From Papilionanthe hookeriana x Papilionanthe teres (lineage: Eukaryota; Streptophyta; Magnoliopsida; Asparagales; Orchidaceae): a stretch of 64,000 nt of DNA. The first letter of the stretch is position 1; each line of letters starts with the position of its first letter. Both the position numbers and the translations under genes were made by a program. The notes under the pieces are model-generated. The model did no database searches and was not told where the DNA came from. It was given only the letters and a program-made list of their open reading frames with translations. This document shows, one piece after another, positions 44,801 through 55,691 of the stretch. The stretch lies in assembly GCA_022702705.1 (NCBI GenBank), contig CM040427.1, forward strand, positions 16,205,625 through 16,269,624, given 5' to 3'.

Positions 44801-46527
44801 TAATTGTTCTTTGATGAAGAAAATCGTCCTCAAACCATAACACAAGAACCTAGACGTCATAGGAGATGACTAGCTATAGGAGTAGGACCTTGGTAGAAAA
44901 CCATAACCCTTCCCTTAGCTTTACCTAGGAACTTGTTTTAAATGCTTAAATATTCTAAATTATGTTTAAGTGTAGCCTGGGATGACGGGAAGACCCTCCG
45001 AGTGCGCTTTTATTTTATTGCAATCTACCTTCTTGCAATTTACTTTATTTGCAAATGCACTTACTTTTCTTGCATGATAAACAATCGTTGCATGAAAACC
45101 CACACCTTTAGGATAGTCCCTAAAACCAAAACCAAAACTAAATTAAAAGTCATTTCAAGATAAAATTCACGACCACAACATTTCAAAATATAAAATAACT
45201 CAAAATTTAATCTCAAACAAAACAACAAAACTACAATTATAACTAAATTAAAACGTCTTGTTGGATGATCGGGAATACCTCGGATGATGTAACCTACGTG
45301 GTGCTAACGGGATTTCCCACGGTCTAAATGAAAGTGTGGAACTCATTTAGTTGAGTTTAGAAAATTCATCTGGACTAAGTGAATCCGATGAAAATAACGA
45401 TGCCGGAAGGCTGGAACCGTGAGATCTTAACCGGTGTTGTTATAATCAACTTTAAGATTTGTTTTAATTAAAACATAAAAAAAACACTTGGACTTTAAGA
45501 TTTCTAAAACCAAACTCTTCTCTTCTCTTTTGATTACAATCTTCTAAAACTAAACCCTCTGCAACAACAAGGAGCTTGGAGCATGGTGGGCAGCACGACC
45601 ATCGTCATCAGCAAAACCTGAGTCTACTTCAGCAAAACTTTCTGAGAACTAAATAACCAAGCCATAGGATTTCAAGGTAGTTTGCCTAGTGCAACATAAA
45701 TCCTCAACCTTTTGTTAGGCATTTGCATTGTAAATTAAGCCCTAACAGGTCTTAGGACTCCGAGGTAGTCGTTTGGTACTACATAAACCCTCACATCTTC
45801 GAGGCTATTTGTATGGTCATGTCATACGAATATAAGTCCTAATTAATTAAAATTGGCAAGATCAAAACATTAAATAAATATTAGGACTTTCCTAAATTCA
45901 AGCCAAACAATAGGATAGTCGGGAAATTACCGAAGTTCACTTCGAATCTGTAATTTCTCCTACCTTTCTTCCTTTGAATTACCAAAACAAAATGTTCCAA
46001 ACTTGATCCATTCCCTATTGAAATTACAAAATTCAATCCCTTGAAAACTTAAACTTTGAGATTCTTGAGAGCAGAACTACCGATTATTATCGAGAGTATT
46101 CTTAAGTGATTCCGGTCACTTAAGATGTAATTAACTATAGGGGCTTGCCCTTATAGGGAATTTTAAGAACCCGAGTAATATAAACCCTGTTTAATTCATT
46201 TATATTAAGCGGTGGAATTTGTCGGCTTATAAAATTGGTTCGCGGACCAAACGGATGTCACAAATCTTCTTGTTTATTTAATCGAGCCCCATCACCAAAC
46301 AGTGTGTCTATTCTTCTGGATAGATACACGGTTTGTGATGTTGTGCTCGTTTATATAAACTATCTGGGATGTGAGGTCGGTTTGATTTCATATCTTAAAA
46401 TTATTTTCAAAATCAAATACTACTTTTCAAATTATTTATTTAAATTAAATTAAAAAAATCAGCCGACAACTTCTGTTAGGTGACCCCCTTTTTAAAATAA
46501 TACACATAACTTAAAAATACGCCGAAA
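41837..46527 (+). repeat. Tat LTR2, 4.7 kb, shared by T1 (3') and T2 (5')
   Basis: Starts TGACCTAGTTTTTTATGAGG; ends near 46527 before the T2 PBS. It aligns with LTR1 except for a 2.5-kb gap at about 42890, where LTR1 positions 17240-19710 are missing, including the candidate TATA box and GC-rich part. Its first 500 bases share more variants with LTR3 than with LTR1 (for example GACTATCTTAGAGG and AAATTCAAACCACTTC). Confidence 0.85.
44060..44440. repeat. (AAATT)n-rich simple repeat in LTR2
   Basis: Long imperfect runs of AAATT, with occasional flips to AATTT, at the position of the shorter LTR1 run. Confidence 0.9.
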
Positions 46528-46532
46528 ATTTC

Positions 46533-46550
46533 TGGCGACTCCGCTGGGGA
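46533..46550 (+). promoter_or_regulatory. Primer binding site of T2 (Ogre/Tat type)
   Basis: TGGCGACTCCGCTGGGGA, one base different from the T1 PBS. An inner copy of the LTR-end/PBS junction lies 59 bases upstream (46462-46487, GCCGACAACTTCTG then GGTGACCCC). Confidence 0.8.
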
Positions 46551-46969
46551 TAATTCCTCTCTCCATTTTAATCAGATAATTCTGCTTTCAAAAATCGGTA
46601 GTGTATCCATGTCCCTAGTGGATCAAACTACCCTTCTTTCCGTTGGAATACTATGTTCATTTCTACCTTGAACAAGTACAGCTAACATTCTCTCAGATTT
46701 AGGAGTCACTGTTTAGACACCCCTAAACAAAGAGGTTTCGAGATCCTTTTACCTCATTTCTGAGGTGGGGTGGGCCCCCAATAGGTATTAGTTTAGGAGC
46801 AGCCTTGCTGGTCGAGAAGTTTCTACAAGACTTTCTCTTCCAATTCCTAATCAATTCCTTTTACCCTTCCTACAACTCTCCTTCTTTTAATAATTCTCTT
46901 TCCTGAAGAACAAATCTTTTCGAAAAATAATTATCTTCTAATACTGCAAATACACTAAGATAAACGAAA
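46551..46969 (+). promoter_or_regulatory. T2 5' UTR with complementarity site at 46772-46789
   Basis: Non-coding leader homologous to T1 23149-23400. GGGCCCCCAATAGGTATT starts 239 bases past the PBS start and is complementary to the T2 3' site at 63474-63490 over CCCCCAATAGGT, extendable through one G-U pair. Confidence 0.6.
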
Positions 46970-48050
46970 ATGTGTTCGGACTCTTTCTTTTGCGTCATAA
47001 CTTTTACGACAAGAAGAAGCATGATTCGGGGACTAACACTTGGAATGCCGCCTCGCGAAATGGAAGCCCCAAAGCCGATCTTCTCCTTCGTCAACGGATC
47101 TGGACTCAGTCGTTTTCAAGGATGAACTGCCTAATAATGGAATCATTTGATTCGGACAAGGATTCGGGGACACCGACATCGAAATCCCCGATGTCACTCT
47201 CTTTTCACTCACAAACAAAGTACCGGAAACTGAGAAGCCGTTGATTGAGTTTAACCTCAAGTCAACTCATGAATTCCCTCCTCTGCAAAAGATTCCAACT
47301 GAGAGGAGTACTGTTGTTAGCAAAAGGACTGTTGTTGCTACCCTCACTGGTCTAGTTGTCTATGCACCTACCCCGGCTTCTGCCAGACTAAAGGGGAAGG
47401 AAATTCAGAACTGTGATGAACTTGTTGCTGTGGAAGGTACAGATCTTCCTGTAAAACCTTTTATTTTTGAAATTGGGTCCAGCTCGAGAATTCCACCACT
47501 GACACAGACTCAGAGGAGGAACAGAAGTAGAAGGATTGCTAGAGAAGCCAGAGCTGCTGAAGTTGCTTTCCTGGAGGAAATCCCAGAACTGCCCGAGTAT
47601 ACACCGCTGCCTGAATACATACCACTTTTGGGAGGAAGTAGATTCCATCCCCTCTCCACCGCAGAGGATGAAGAAAATGTCCACAAGATTGCTTCTGCAT
47701 TGCCTCAGCCCGCATATTACAACGACGGCCGTAAGAAAAGGGCTAGAGTTACGCCATTTGCTCGACTGCAAACCCTGATAGAAAAGTTAGCAAAGAAAGA
47801 AAAATGCCTCGTATCGAAATTTTAAGAAGGATAGGGCGGGTGCCGGCTAAGTCCGATCTTGGGCCGCGAGTAGAACCTCGCTATCGCTCGCGGAAAAGCC
47901 AAATAAGAGAATGAATGCTAGTCCACCCGTCGTTGTTTCGGGACTACAAATTAGGGAGGATACCACCTTCCGAAGCATTTGGCTACGGACCATCCGGTCC
48001 TGAGACCTTCTGTCGCTAGAAGGATGGTATGGCGTCCCACTACCGCACAA
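46970..48050 (+). pseudogene. T2 ORF1 (Ogre-type leader ORF upstream of gag)
   Basis: Ogre elements carry an ORF1 of unknown role before gag-pol. Here the frame from ATG 46970 includes MPPREMEAPKPIFSFVNGS, shifts near 47130, and continues FGDTDIEIPDVTLFSLTNK and, at 47241-47825, a Pro/Glu-rich part with PPLTQTQRRNRSRRIAREAR (near 47490-47550) and ELPEYTPLPEYIPL. A further shift near 47805 leads into PRIEILRRIGRVPAKSDL, decaying by about 48050. No known domain. A similar TQRRN...R motif occurs in the ORF downstream of pol (56024 on). Confidence 0.65.
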
Positions 48051-48338
48051 TTAAGATTAAAACAACGGCTCGAGAAGGAAAGTCTCGTCGGGAGACTTGA
48101 GTCCTAGAAAGTGCTACCGCAGATGAAGGGGACTCATGAGAAGGAAACCCGACAGCCTATCGCATGACAACCGCAAAGATGTTCGGAAAAGACCACTAGA
48201 AGATGCTTATGGAAAAGCTAAGAACCGATATTCGGCGATTAGCAAAAGAAAGAGAAGAAAAATTCAGAGATGAAGTCGACTCGTCAGAGTTCATAGATGA
48301 TGAATATGCAGAAATTAACATGGTTGAAAGAAATTAAC

Positions 48339-50500
48339 ATGGTTGAAACACGAGCTTCGTCAGCTTCACAAGGTGCTCCTGCAGCCACAAAAAGAGAAGA
48401 TCCCGAAGTAATGAGGATGCGGCTTCGGGAGAAAGATGATACGATCGCCCAAATGGCAAAAAGGATGGAAGAGATGGGCTGCGGCCTCTAGCCACTCTCC
48501 GAGTCGAGTTCAACCCCAAAGAGAAACACCCCTGAAGTTATTCACATTGTAGACGAGAGGAAAGGAGATTACATCCATCAACGGGGATGATCAATTAAAA
48601 AAGGATGCAACACAAAGCATGATTCCGGAAAAGGATATCAAGAGCATGGTGGAACGACGAAGTGCGAGAAGCCTTGGCACAATCAAAGAGCGGGACATCC
48701 ATTCGGACGGGTAGATCTTACCCCGAAGAATTCGACGCATCCAATATCCGAAAGGCTTCGTACCACCTCTCGTTCAAGACCTTTGATGGAACCGAAACCC
48801 TCGACGGCATGTTGCACATTTTCGTGCCGGTTGTTACAATGCCGCGGAAGTGATGCTTTACTCTTCCGACGGTTTGTCGCGACTCGTCGGGGATCGCCTT
48901 TGATTGGTATGCGGAATTACCGAACGGTTCGGTGAAGACATATTCAGAATTAGAGAACCTCTTCATCAAGCGATTTGCCGGAGCTCAGCACCACATCACT
49001 ATAGGTGATTTAGTGGTAGAGAAGCAGAAGTCGAATGAAACTTTGGTGGACTACATACTTCGATGGAGGAATCTAAGTATGAAGTGTGAGCCACAGCTAT
49101 AAGAACAACATGCAGCCGACATTTTACTGAAGAGCATTCATGGCACGATAGCACTTCTCCTCAAGGGATTTACTATTAAGACTTTCGAGAAGTCGTTAAG
49201 CAAGGCCGGAAGCTTGCAAGAGGAAGCGAAGCAATTAAGTTTCACCGACAAAACAGACAAACAGAAGCCCGTGAAAACTTTTGAAAAGAAGTCCTGGATC
49301 GTCGTAGCAATCGATAAAGACAAGCAGCCAATACAAATACCGCCAGAACGGCCGCAACAAACTCAACAGAATTACCAGCAACCTCGACCTAGCTATCAGT
49401 CATCTCAACAGTATGAACAACCGCCTCGTCCACAACGTACGTTAAGGGAGCTTCGAGCGAGGAGTATCCGTTCAAGAATGAGGCGAGTCGCCGAAAATGT
49501 TCCGTGATCGATGAAGACTCCGCATTTCCAATCGCCGAGCCTAAGAAACCAGAAGAAGTCGACAAGAAAGGTGATCCCAACTTTTTCCCTTACCACCGGA
49601 TACTTGGACATAAGATAGAAGATTGCATTACCTTCAAAAGTTGGCTCAACGACAATCTTCGAAAAGGGAATATAACGATCTCGAAGGAATACATGAAGGA
49701 ACCCCAGAAAGAAGGTTCCGTCAATGTTATCTCGACGGATCTCATTATTCCGATAGATCCCTATGCGACTGATGATGGATGGACTACCGCCTGGACAAAG
49801 TCTTCTAAGAAGATTTTGGATCGCATCCAAACCACTTCGGTGCGAGCCTCAATTCAGAGTTCGAAACCTATCAAGTCGGCATTATCACTTGCGATAGAAG
49901 AACTACCTCAACAAGAGAAGATTAAAGAAAAGAAGAAAATTGATGAAAAAGAGAAGACCGAGGCTCCTGAGGCTAGACTAGGGGCTGCCTATCCTAAGAT
50001 AGTTGTTTCCGATTTGGGGGAGAAATCCCTCGAACCTCTGACTCTGTATGATTGTCTGTTCACTCCGGTGGGATCTTATAATGATAAGGGTTATGGCGTT
50101 GGCTACGTTTTGACTCGTTTCTAACGATTACGTAACTAGCGACAACCAACCTAATCCGGACATCGATTCCGATACAAGTAACAATTCTCAAATCATACAC
50201 AATCTTGACGATCACAATGACAAAGAAGACATCCACCAAGGAGGCTACGAGAGTTCAACAAGCAATGAATATATTTGTGAGTTTCGAGGAGCTCCAATCA
50301 CAATAGAGTTAGAGCCTTCAGACTCTGAAACTAATCCAGAAGAACCTGTCATTCCGATTCAGAAGGAGACACCAGCAAACTCAATACTAGATTCAGAAGA
50401 AATTACACAAGTCAACTTAAGAAGTGGAAGAGTTCTACCTCCGAGAATGGGTCTAAAGGACAAAGGAAAGCAGGTGGTTGTTTAGGAAGAACCAACCCCG
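48339..50500 (+). pseudogene. T2 gag (Tat lineage) and gag-pro linker
   Basis: The likely start MVETRASSASQGAP at 48339 follows an imperfect local duplication of GAAATTAACATGGTTGAAA. REKDDTIAQMAKRMEEMG is coiled-coil-like. The capsid part is strewn over frames: DASNIRKASYHLSFKTFDG (48735-48790) and later LFIKRFAG-type sequence (48960). 49504-50124 gives FFPYHRILGHKIEDCITFKS, a Tat gag signature with no CCHC knuckle visible. The linker to 50500 carries TQVNLRSGRVLPP (50408-50448). Frameshifts near 48840 and 50120; a TAG at 50483-50485. Confidence 0.82.
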
Positions 50501-51643
50501 ACAGAAGAAATACCCATTCGGGAAGAAGCTGAGATACATGAAAATAAAGTGGACTACAACGTGCTAGCCCATCTTAGGAAACTACCGACCAAGCCGAGCA
50601 TCTACGACGCTCTCATCTTATCATAGGAGATGAGAGAAGCTCTGATCAAGGCCTTACTTGATCCAGAAATTTGCTTAGCTCAAATGACCGGAGATTCCTT
50701 TAATGAGGTTTGCTCGTTAAAAGAACAACGAGGTGTTACCTTCACAGACAATGACCTACTACTTGGGACAGCTGATCACAACCGACCGTTGTACATTTCA
50801 GTCACAATCGGAAAGTTTACGCTCTCCAGAGTATTGGTGGATCCAGGAGCATCAATCAATATAATGAATCTTCGAACGCTAACATACTTGGAAATTGATG
50901 CTCGCGAGCTCGAAGTGGACAAAATGTTATTAAGAGGATTCAACCAGAAAGGAGAAAGAGCCCTTGGATCGATAACACTGCTAATGAAGACCAGTGATGT
51001 GGCAAAGACAACCGCGAAATTTCACATAATTGATTCAGAAACGTCATTCAACGCTCTACTGGGCCGACCATGGATACATGAAAATAGGATGGTACCATCA
51101 TCCCTACATCAGTGCATCAAATACTACGATGGAGGGGAACGGTGCATCAAAGGTGACTTACAACCATTTTCTGTACATGAAATTGGAATCCATGAAGATG
51201 CAGCTTATTACGGACCTCCAAAGAAAACAATCTTCTCTAGAGATACCATAACAAATGAAGCAAAGGAAGTTCGGGATGACGAAGAACCTGAAGTTCTAGT
51301 CCAACAGTCACTCACCACTCCCTTACGGCGAGATGGTGAAGGTTTCTCCACAACTCGCATCCGAGGTCGAGGCCGGGGACGAGGTCGTGGAAGAGATGTT
51401 AAGACAGTTGGACAGAGGAAACCATCCATCAATGTTGATTGGGAAGATAGTTCGAAGAAGAAAAAGAGATCAAGCAAGAAGCAAGCAACAATAAGTCGGA
51501 AGAAGCCGCAATTCAGGATCTCTCTCGAAGATGAAAAGAACGAGGTATATAAATCGATGTACGAGAAGATTAACCACTATATACATACTATGACCCTGAC
51601 CCCGATCCATTCTAATAAGATCAAGGGTATAGTGGTCAAATAG
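50501..51643 (+). pseudogene. T2 aspartic protease region
   Basis: YNVLAHLRKLPTKPSIYDAL leads to a TAG at 50625-50627, then an open frame of 337 aa from 50630: MREALIKALLDPEICLAQM (typical Tat), VLVDPGASINIMN (active-site Asp at residue 71 of this frame), and FNALLGRPWIHE (140-151). After it come a Gly/Arg-rich stretch (RIRGRGRGRGRGRDVK, near residue 243) and a basic SKKKKRSSKK tract. The best-preserved gene of T2. It ends at a TAG (51641-51643), but the same frame continues into the RT leader. Confidence 0.9.
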
Positions 51644-53153
51644 GTACGTAGCGGCGGTGCAAATCCAATCAAATTCTACCGTGGTACTCCATCCTCCAAA
51701 ACTGAAAATAATGTACAATTTGAAGATGCTACTCCATCAAAATTAATGGAATTACCTTTTGAGTGGTACCCTCTTTGTGTTCAAAATTTAATTCAGCGTG
51801 GTTTCTTACCTCGACAATGGACAAAAGGCCAATCACAACATTTTGAAAATTTATGGAATAACTCTGGTCGTCCACCCAATTCAAAGCATGGTCTCGGATT
51901 CGGCACAGTAGGATCAGTTGACGATACTGAATTTTGCTTGGTTGTCACTTGCGAGTCTAATGAAAACTGCATGGAAACTACAAAAGAATTTGAAGATTTA
52001 CAAATTGGAAACGCTCCACTGGAGTTTGAAGAAGATATCAAATCTACAATAGATGAGTTAACGGAAGTTAACTTAGGTACTAGCGAAGAGCCTAGACCTA
52101 CCTTTGTTAGCTCCTTACTCAATAAAGAAAACTCCGAGGAAATAATCAAGTTATTAATGGAATTTAAAGACTGTTTTGCTTGGAGCTACGATGAGATGCC
52201 AAGATTAGCTCCAGAGGTCGCAGTCCATTAGCTAGGAGTGGATCCTACTTCTGTTCCGATCGGACAAGGTCCCGGAAGAATGCGTCTAGAAATCGAACAA
52301 CAAGTCATAGCTGAAGTTAAAAAGCTAATAGACGCTAAATTTGTCCGTGAAGAACAATACCGACTTAGTTAGCCAATGTGGTGCCGATCGGGAAGAAGAT
52401 TGGTCAAATCGGAATTTGTGTGGATTTCGGAGATTTAAACAAGGCATGTCCAAAAGATGAATTCCCTCTACCGATCCCGAATTAATGATCGTCATTGCTT
52501 CAACACATGAAATATTCTCATTCATGGATGGATCTTCGAGGATACAACCGGATAAAAATGGCTCCGAGAAGATGAAAAACTTACGAGCATTCGGAAAGCC
52601 GATCGGAGTATATTGCTACACGTAGATTTCATTCGGATCGAAGAACGCGAGAGCAACCTACCGGAGAGCGATGACAAGAATTTTTTATTATCTCATCCAC
52701 AATCAAGTCGAATGCTACCTGGATGATGTGGTCATCAAAAGCAAAGTAAAGGAAAACCACTCGTATGATTTGAGAATTGTTTTCGAACGATTAAGATAAT
52801 TTAACCTTAAGATGAATCCCTTAAAATGCGCCTTTGGCGTCACCTCCAGGAAATTCTTAGGATTCGTTGTCCGACATCGTGGAATTGAAATCAACCCGGA
52901 AAAGATTAAAACTATCTTAGAAATGCCACCTCCCAGAACCTTAAAACAACTACGATCTTTTCAAGGGAAACTAGCATATCTTCGACGCTTTATCTCAAAC
53001 TTGTCAGGTAGGTGTCAGCCTTTCTCGGCATTAGTTAAAAAGGACGCCAAATTTATTTGGGAAGAGAAATGCCAGAAGGCCTTTGAGGACATTAAACAAT
53101 ATTTAATGACACCTCCTGTCTTAGCGACCCCCGATCTCGGTGTAGACCGTTGA
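51644..53153 (+). pseudogene. T2 reverse transcriptase
   Basis: 51644-52231 stays in the protease frame: MELPFEWYPLCVQNLIQRGF, and near the end FKDCFAWSYDEMPRLAP, the usual start of Tat RT. Beyond a TAG (52229-52231) the domain is scattered: IEQQVIAEVKKLIDAKFVRE, ICVDFGDLNKACPKDEFPLP (52420-52480), a damaged MPFG region (52600-52680), YLDDVVIKSK (52717-52746, catalytic DD intact), then a clean frame 52812-53153 (KCAFGVTSRKFLGFVV, RGIEINPEKIKTILEMP, LRSFQGKLAYLRRFI). Several frameshifts; inactive. Confidence 0.9.
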
Positions 53154-53568
53154 TACTTTATATCGCGGCTTTGGACGACTCTCTCGGAGCCTCAGTAGCC
53201 TGTGTCGATGATGAGGGTAAAGAAAATGCTCTTTACTACCTAAGCCGTCGTTTACTTCCGACGGAAGTAAAATATCCCACAATTGAAAAGCACCTGTTTG
53301 GCCCCCGATCTTCGCCGCTCAAAAGCTCGGGCACTACATGCTTTCTCATAAGGTCAACCTGATCTCAAAATTTAATCCATTGCAATACTTGATGACCCGT
53401 CCAACGCTTTCTGGCAGACTTGCCAGGTGGTCAATGATATTATTGCAATTCGATATAACTTTCGTGCCTCTTTGTGCCGTAAAGGGACAAGTCCTAGCGG
53501 ACTTCCTCGCAGCACACCCTTTGCGGCAGAATCTCCTCTCAATGACGATTTGCCAGATGAACAAATAA
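53140..53568 (+). pseudogene. T2 first RNase H (Ty3/Gypsy type)
   Basis: Pieces: LYIAALDDSLGASVACVDDE (53156-53212), ALYYLSRRLLPTEVKYPTIEK (53230-53290), then, after a shift, FNPLQYLMTRPTLSGRLARW, LLQFDITFVPL and GQVLADFLAAHP (53375-53520). Tat elements keep this first RNase H next to RT and add a second one. Catalytic residues are poorly preserved, as is common for the first domain in this lineage. Confidence 0.85.
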
Positions 53569-54122
53569 TGAGCTTAGAAGACCTTGATGATCGACGTTGG
53601 GAATTATATTTCGACGGAGCATCTTCAGCACACAAAGATGAAGAATCGCAAGTGATAGTGCCCGGTAAGGCAGGAATCAGACTAATCTTTATAACACCGG
53701 AGCGGGGGATGTTAAGATACTCCTACCACTTAACAGAGCCATGCACAAACAATGAGGCAGAATATGAGGCCCTCATAACAGGACTGGAATTAACTATTCA
53801 AATGGGGATAACAAACATCAACATCTATGGAGATTCACAGTTAATCATTCAACAGATCGCAGGACAGTACAGAATTTTAAAACCAATACTCGAGCAATAC
53901 TTCCAGTATGCCATACAGTTGTTAGAACAGATCCCGAATGTGACGATCTACAAAATTCCCAAGAAAGAAAACGCTTTAGTAGATGTGTTAGCCCGCCTCG
54001 CAAAAGAATTTACCTGCTTGCAAGATGAATCGAGAGAAGTGTCGGTTCATGGACGTCGGGTCCTATCACGACTAGACATAGAACAATACACAAATCGAGA
54101 AAAGAAAAAGAATCGGTTGTAG
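53569..54122 (+). pseudogene. T2 second, archaeal-type RNase H (aRH), Tat hallmark
   Basis: The catalytic set is complete: WELYFDGASSAHKDE (first Asp), CTNNEAEYEALITGLEL (Glu), INIYGDSQLIIQQI (Asp), and KKENALVDVLARLAKEF (last Asp). The frame is open from 53427 to 54122. A second RNase H of this type between the first one and integrase is diagnostic of the Tat lineage (Ogre, Retand, TatI-III). Confidence 0.92.
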
Positions 54123-55396
54123 CGAATGACGAGAAAACACGGAAGATTGGCGACAGCCATTAATAGACTACCTACAAACAGGAAAACTACCAGACGATAG
54201 GTCTTTAGCCCATCAGATCAAGAAAAGAATTCTGTCCTACGCATTAGTAAACAACACGTTATACAGAAGGTCTTTTGATCAAATGTGCCTAAGGTGCCTA
54301 AGCGGGTCTGAGGCCCGTGAAATTGTTAAACAGGTGCATTCAGGACTTTGTGGCGCTCACCAGTCGGGTCCGAAGATGAAAATGAAAATTAAAAGACTAG
54401 GGTACTACTGGCCCTCGATGATGACCGACCGCATGAAAATCGCCGAAGGCCGTCACCAATGCCGAGTGCACGGAATGGTTCTACACCAACCTCCAAATGT
54501 GCTACATCCGACAATTGTGTCATGGCCATTTGAATGTTGGGGCACAGATATAGTGGGTCCAATAGAACCGCCATCTTCGAAAGGACATCGCTTCATTCTT
54601 GCAGCTACAGATTACTTTTCCAAGTGGGCAGAGGCGGTTCCACTCGGAGAAGTGAATGCACACCACGTGCTACGGTTTTCAAGAACCAAGTTGTCTACCG
54701 TTCCGCGCAGGATCATCTCAGATAATGGGTCAGCATTCAGAAGCACGCAAATCAATAATTTTGTCAGAAGACACAGAATCAACTGGCGGTATTCAATAAT
54801 TTACTATCCAAGAGCAAACGGCCTGGCTGAGGCTTTTAATAAAACTCTCGTTCAAATTTTAAAGAAAACTTTGGACGATAATAAGAGAAATTGGCACGAG
54901 AAGTTATTAGAAGCCTTATGGGCCTACCGGACAACCTTCGAACTCCTACTCGAAGCTACACCTTACGCTCCAGTGTATGGGTCCGAGGCGAGTGTTACCC
55001 TTAGAGGTCTAGCTTCCTTCACTCGGAATTGCGATTGCAAACAAAATCACGACGAGAAGAGAATGCCAAATTACGACTAGAGGAATTAGAAAGCCTGGAA
55101 GGGAAAAGACTTGCGAGTGCGACGGAATTTAGAACTATACCAAGCTAAGATGGTTCAAGCCCATGACGGATCGAGTCCGCCTAAGAACCTTCAAAGTTGG
55201 TGACTTAGTTCTCGTTCTCAAGAGACCTATCCTTACACACCGCAAGATAGGAGGAAAATTTGAACCCACTTGGGAAGGACCGTTTGTGGTTGAAGCAGTA
55301 TACTCAGGAGGCTCTTACCAGCGAGTGAATTGCCAAGGAGAACTACATATGCTTCTAATCAACAGACGATACTTGAAGAAGTATTACGCTACCTGA
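54123..55396 (+). pseudogene. T2 integrase
   Basis: 54283-55080: a zinc-binding region with VHSGLCGAHQSGPKM (two His) and LGYYWPSMMTD; the paired Cys are uncertain. DDE core: CWGTDIVGPIEPPSSKG (Asp), ILAATDYFSKWAEAVPLGE, RIISDNGSAFRS (Asp), RANGLAEAFNKTLVQIL (Glu). The C-terminal module is in another frame (55163-55396: RLRTFKVGDLVLVLKR, GGKFEPTWEGPFVVEAVYSG, LLINRRYLKKYYAT, natural stop). Frameshift near 55020-55160. Confidence 0.92.
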
Positions 55397-55691
55397 TGTT
55401 TCAAAGGAATGAATTCTTCATCCCTAGAAGCGCGGGTGAAGTAATTACTTATGACTGGGTCCGAACCCAAAAATAATAAAAAAAAATGTACTAAAATAAA
55501 TAAATCATGATGATAAAATTTTCCTTGTTCTCTCTTCCAAATCAAAATCTTTTTTCTGATATTTTCCCGCTTCATCCCTGTTGAATTTAAAAAAAATATA
55601 CAAAAGAAAACTCTGTCTCTAATAAACTTTTTCTTAATGTTCTTGTTCTTAGTACAGCCTTTGATCCTTTTCCTTATCTTTTTGCAGGGAA
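55397..55691 (+). promoter_or_regulatory. Spacer after pol with 3' splice-site-like sequence
   Basis: No coding sequence. A pyrimidine-rich run (TTGATCCTTTTCCTTATC, 55661-55678) leads to TTTTTGCAG ending at 55687, four bases before the ATG of the next ORF (55692). This is the form of a plant intron acceptor and suggests that the downstream ORF was expressed from a spliced RNA. Confidence 0.55.

Noticed and set aside
47388..47771. 127-aa minus-strand ORF
   Set aside because: Antisense shadow of T2 ORF1, whose plus-strand frame has gag-like composition and motifs.
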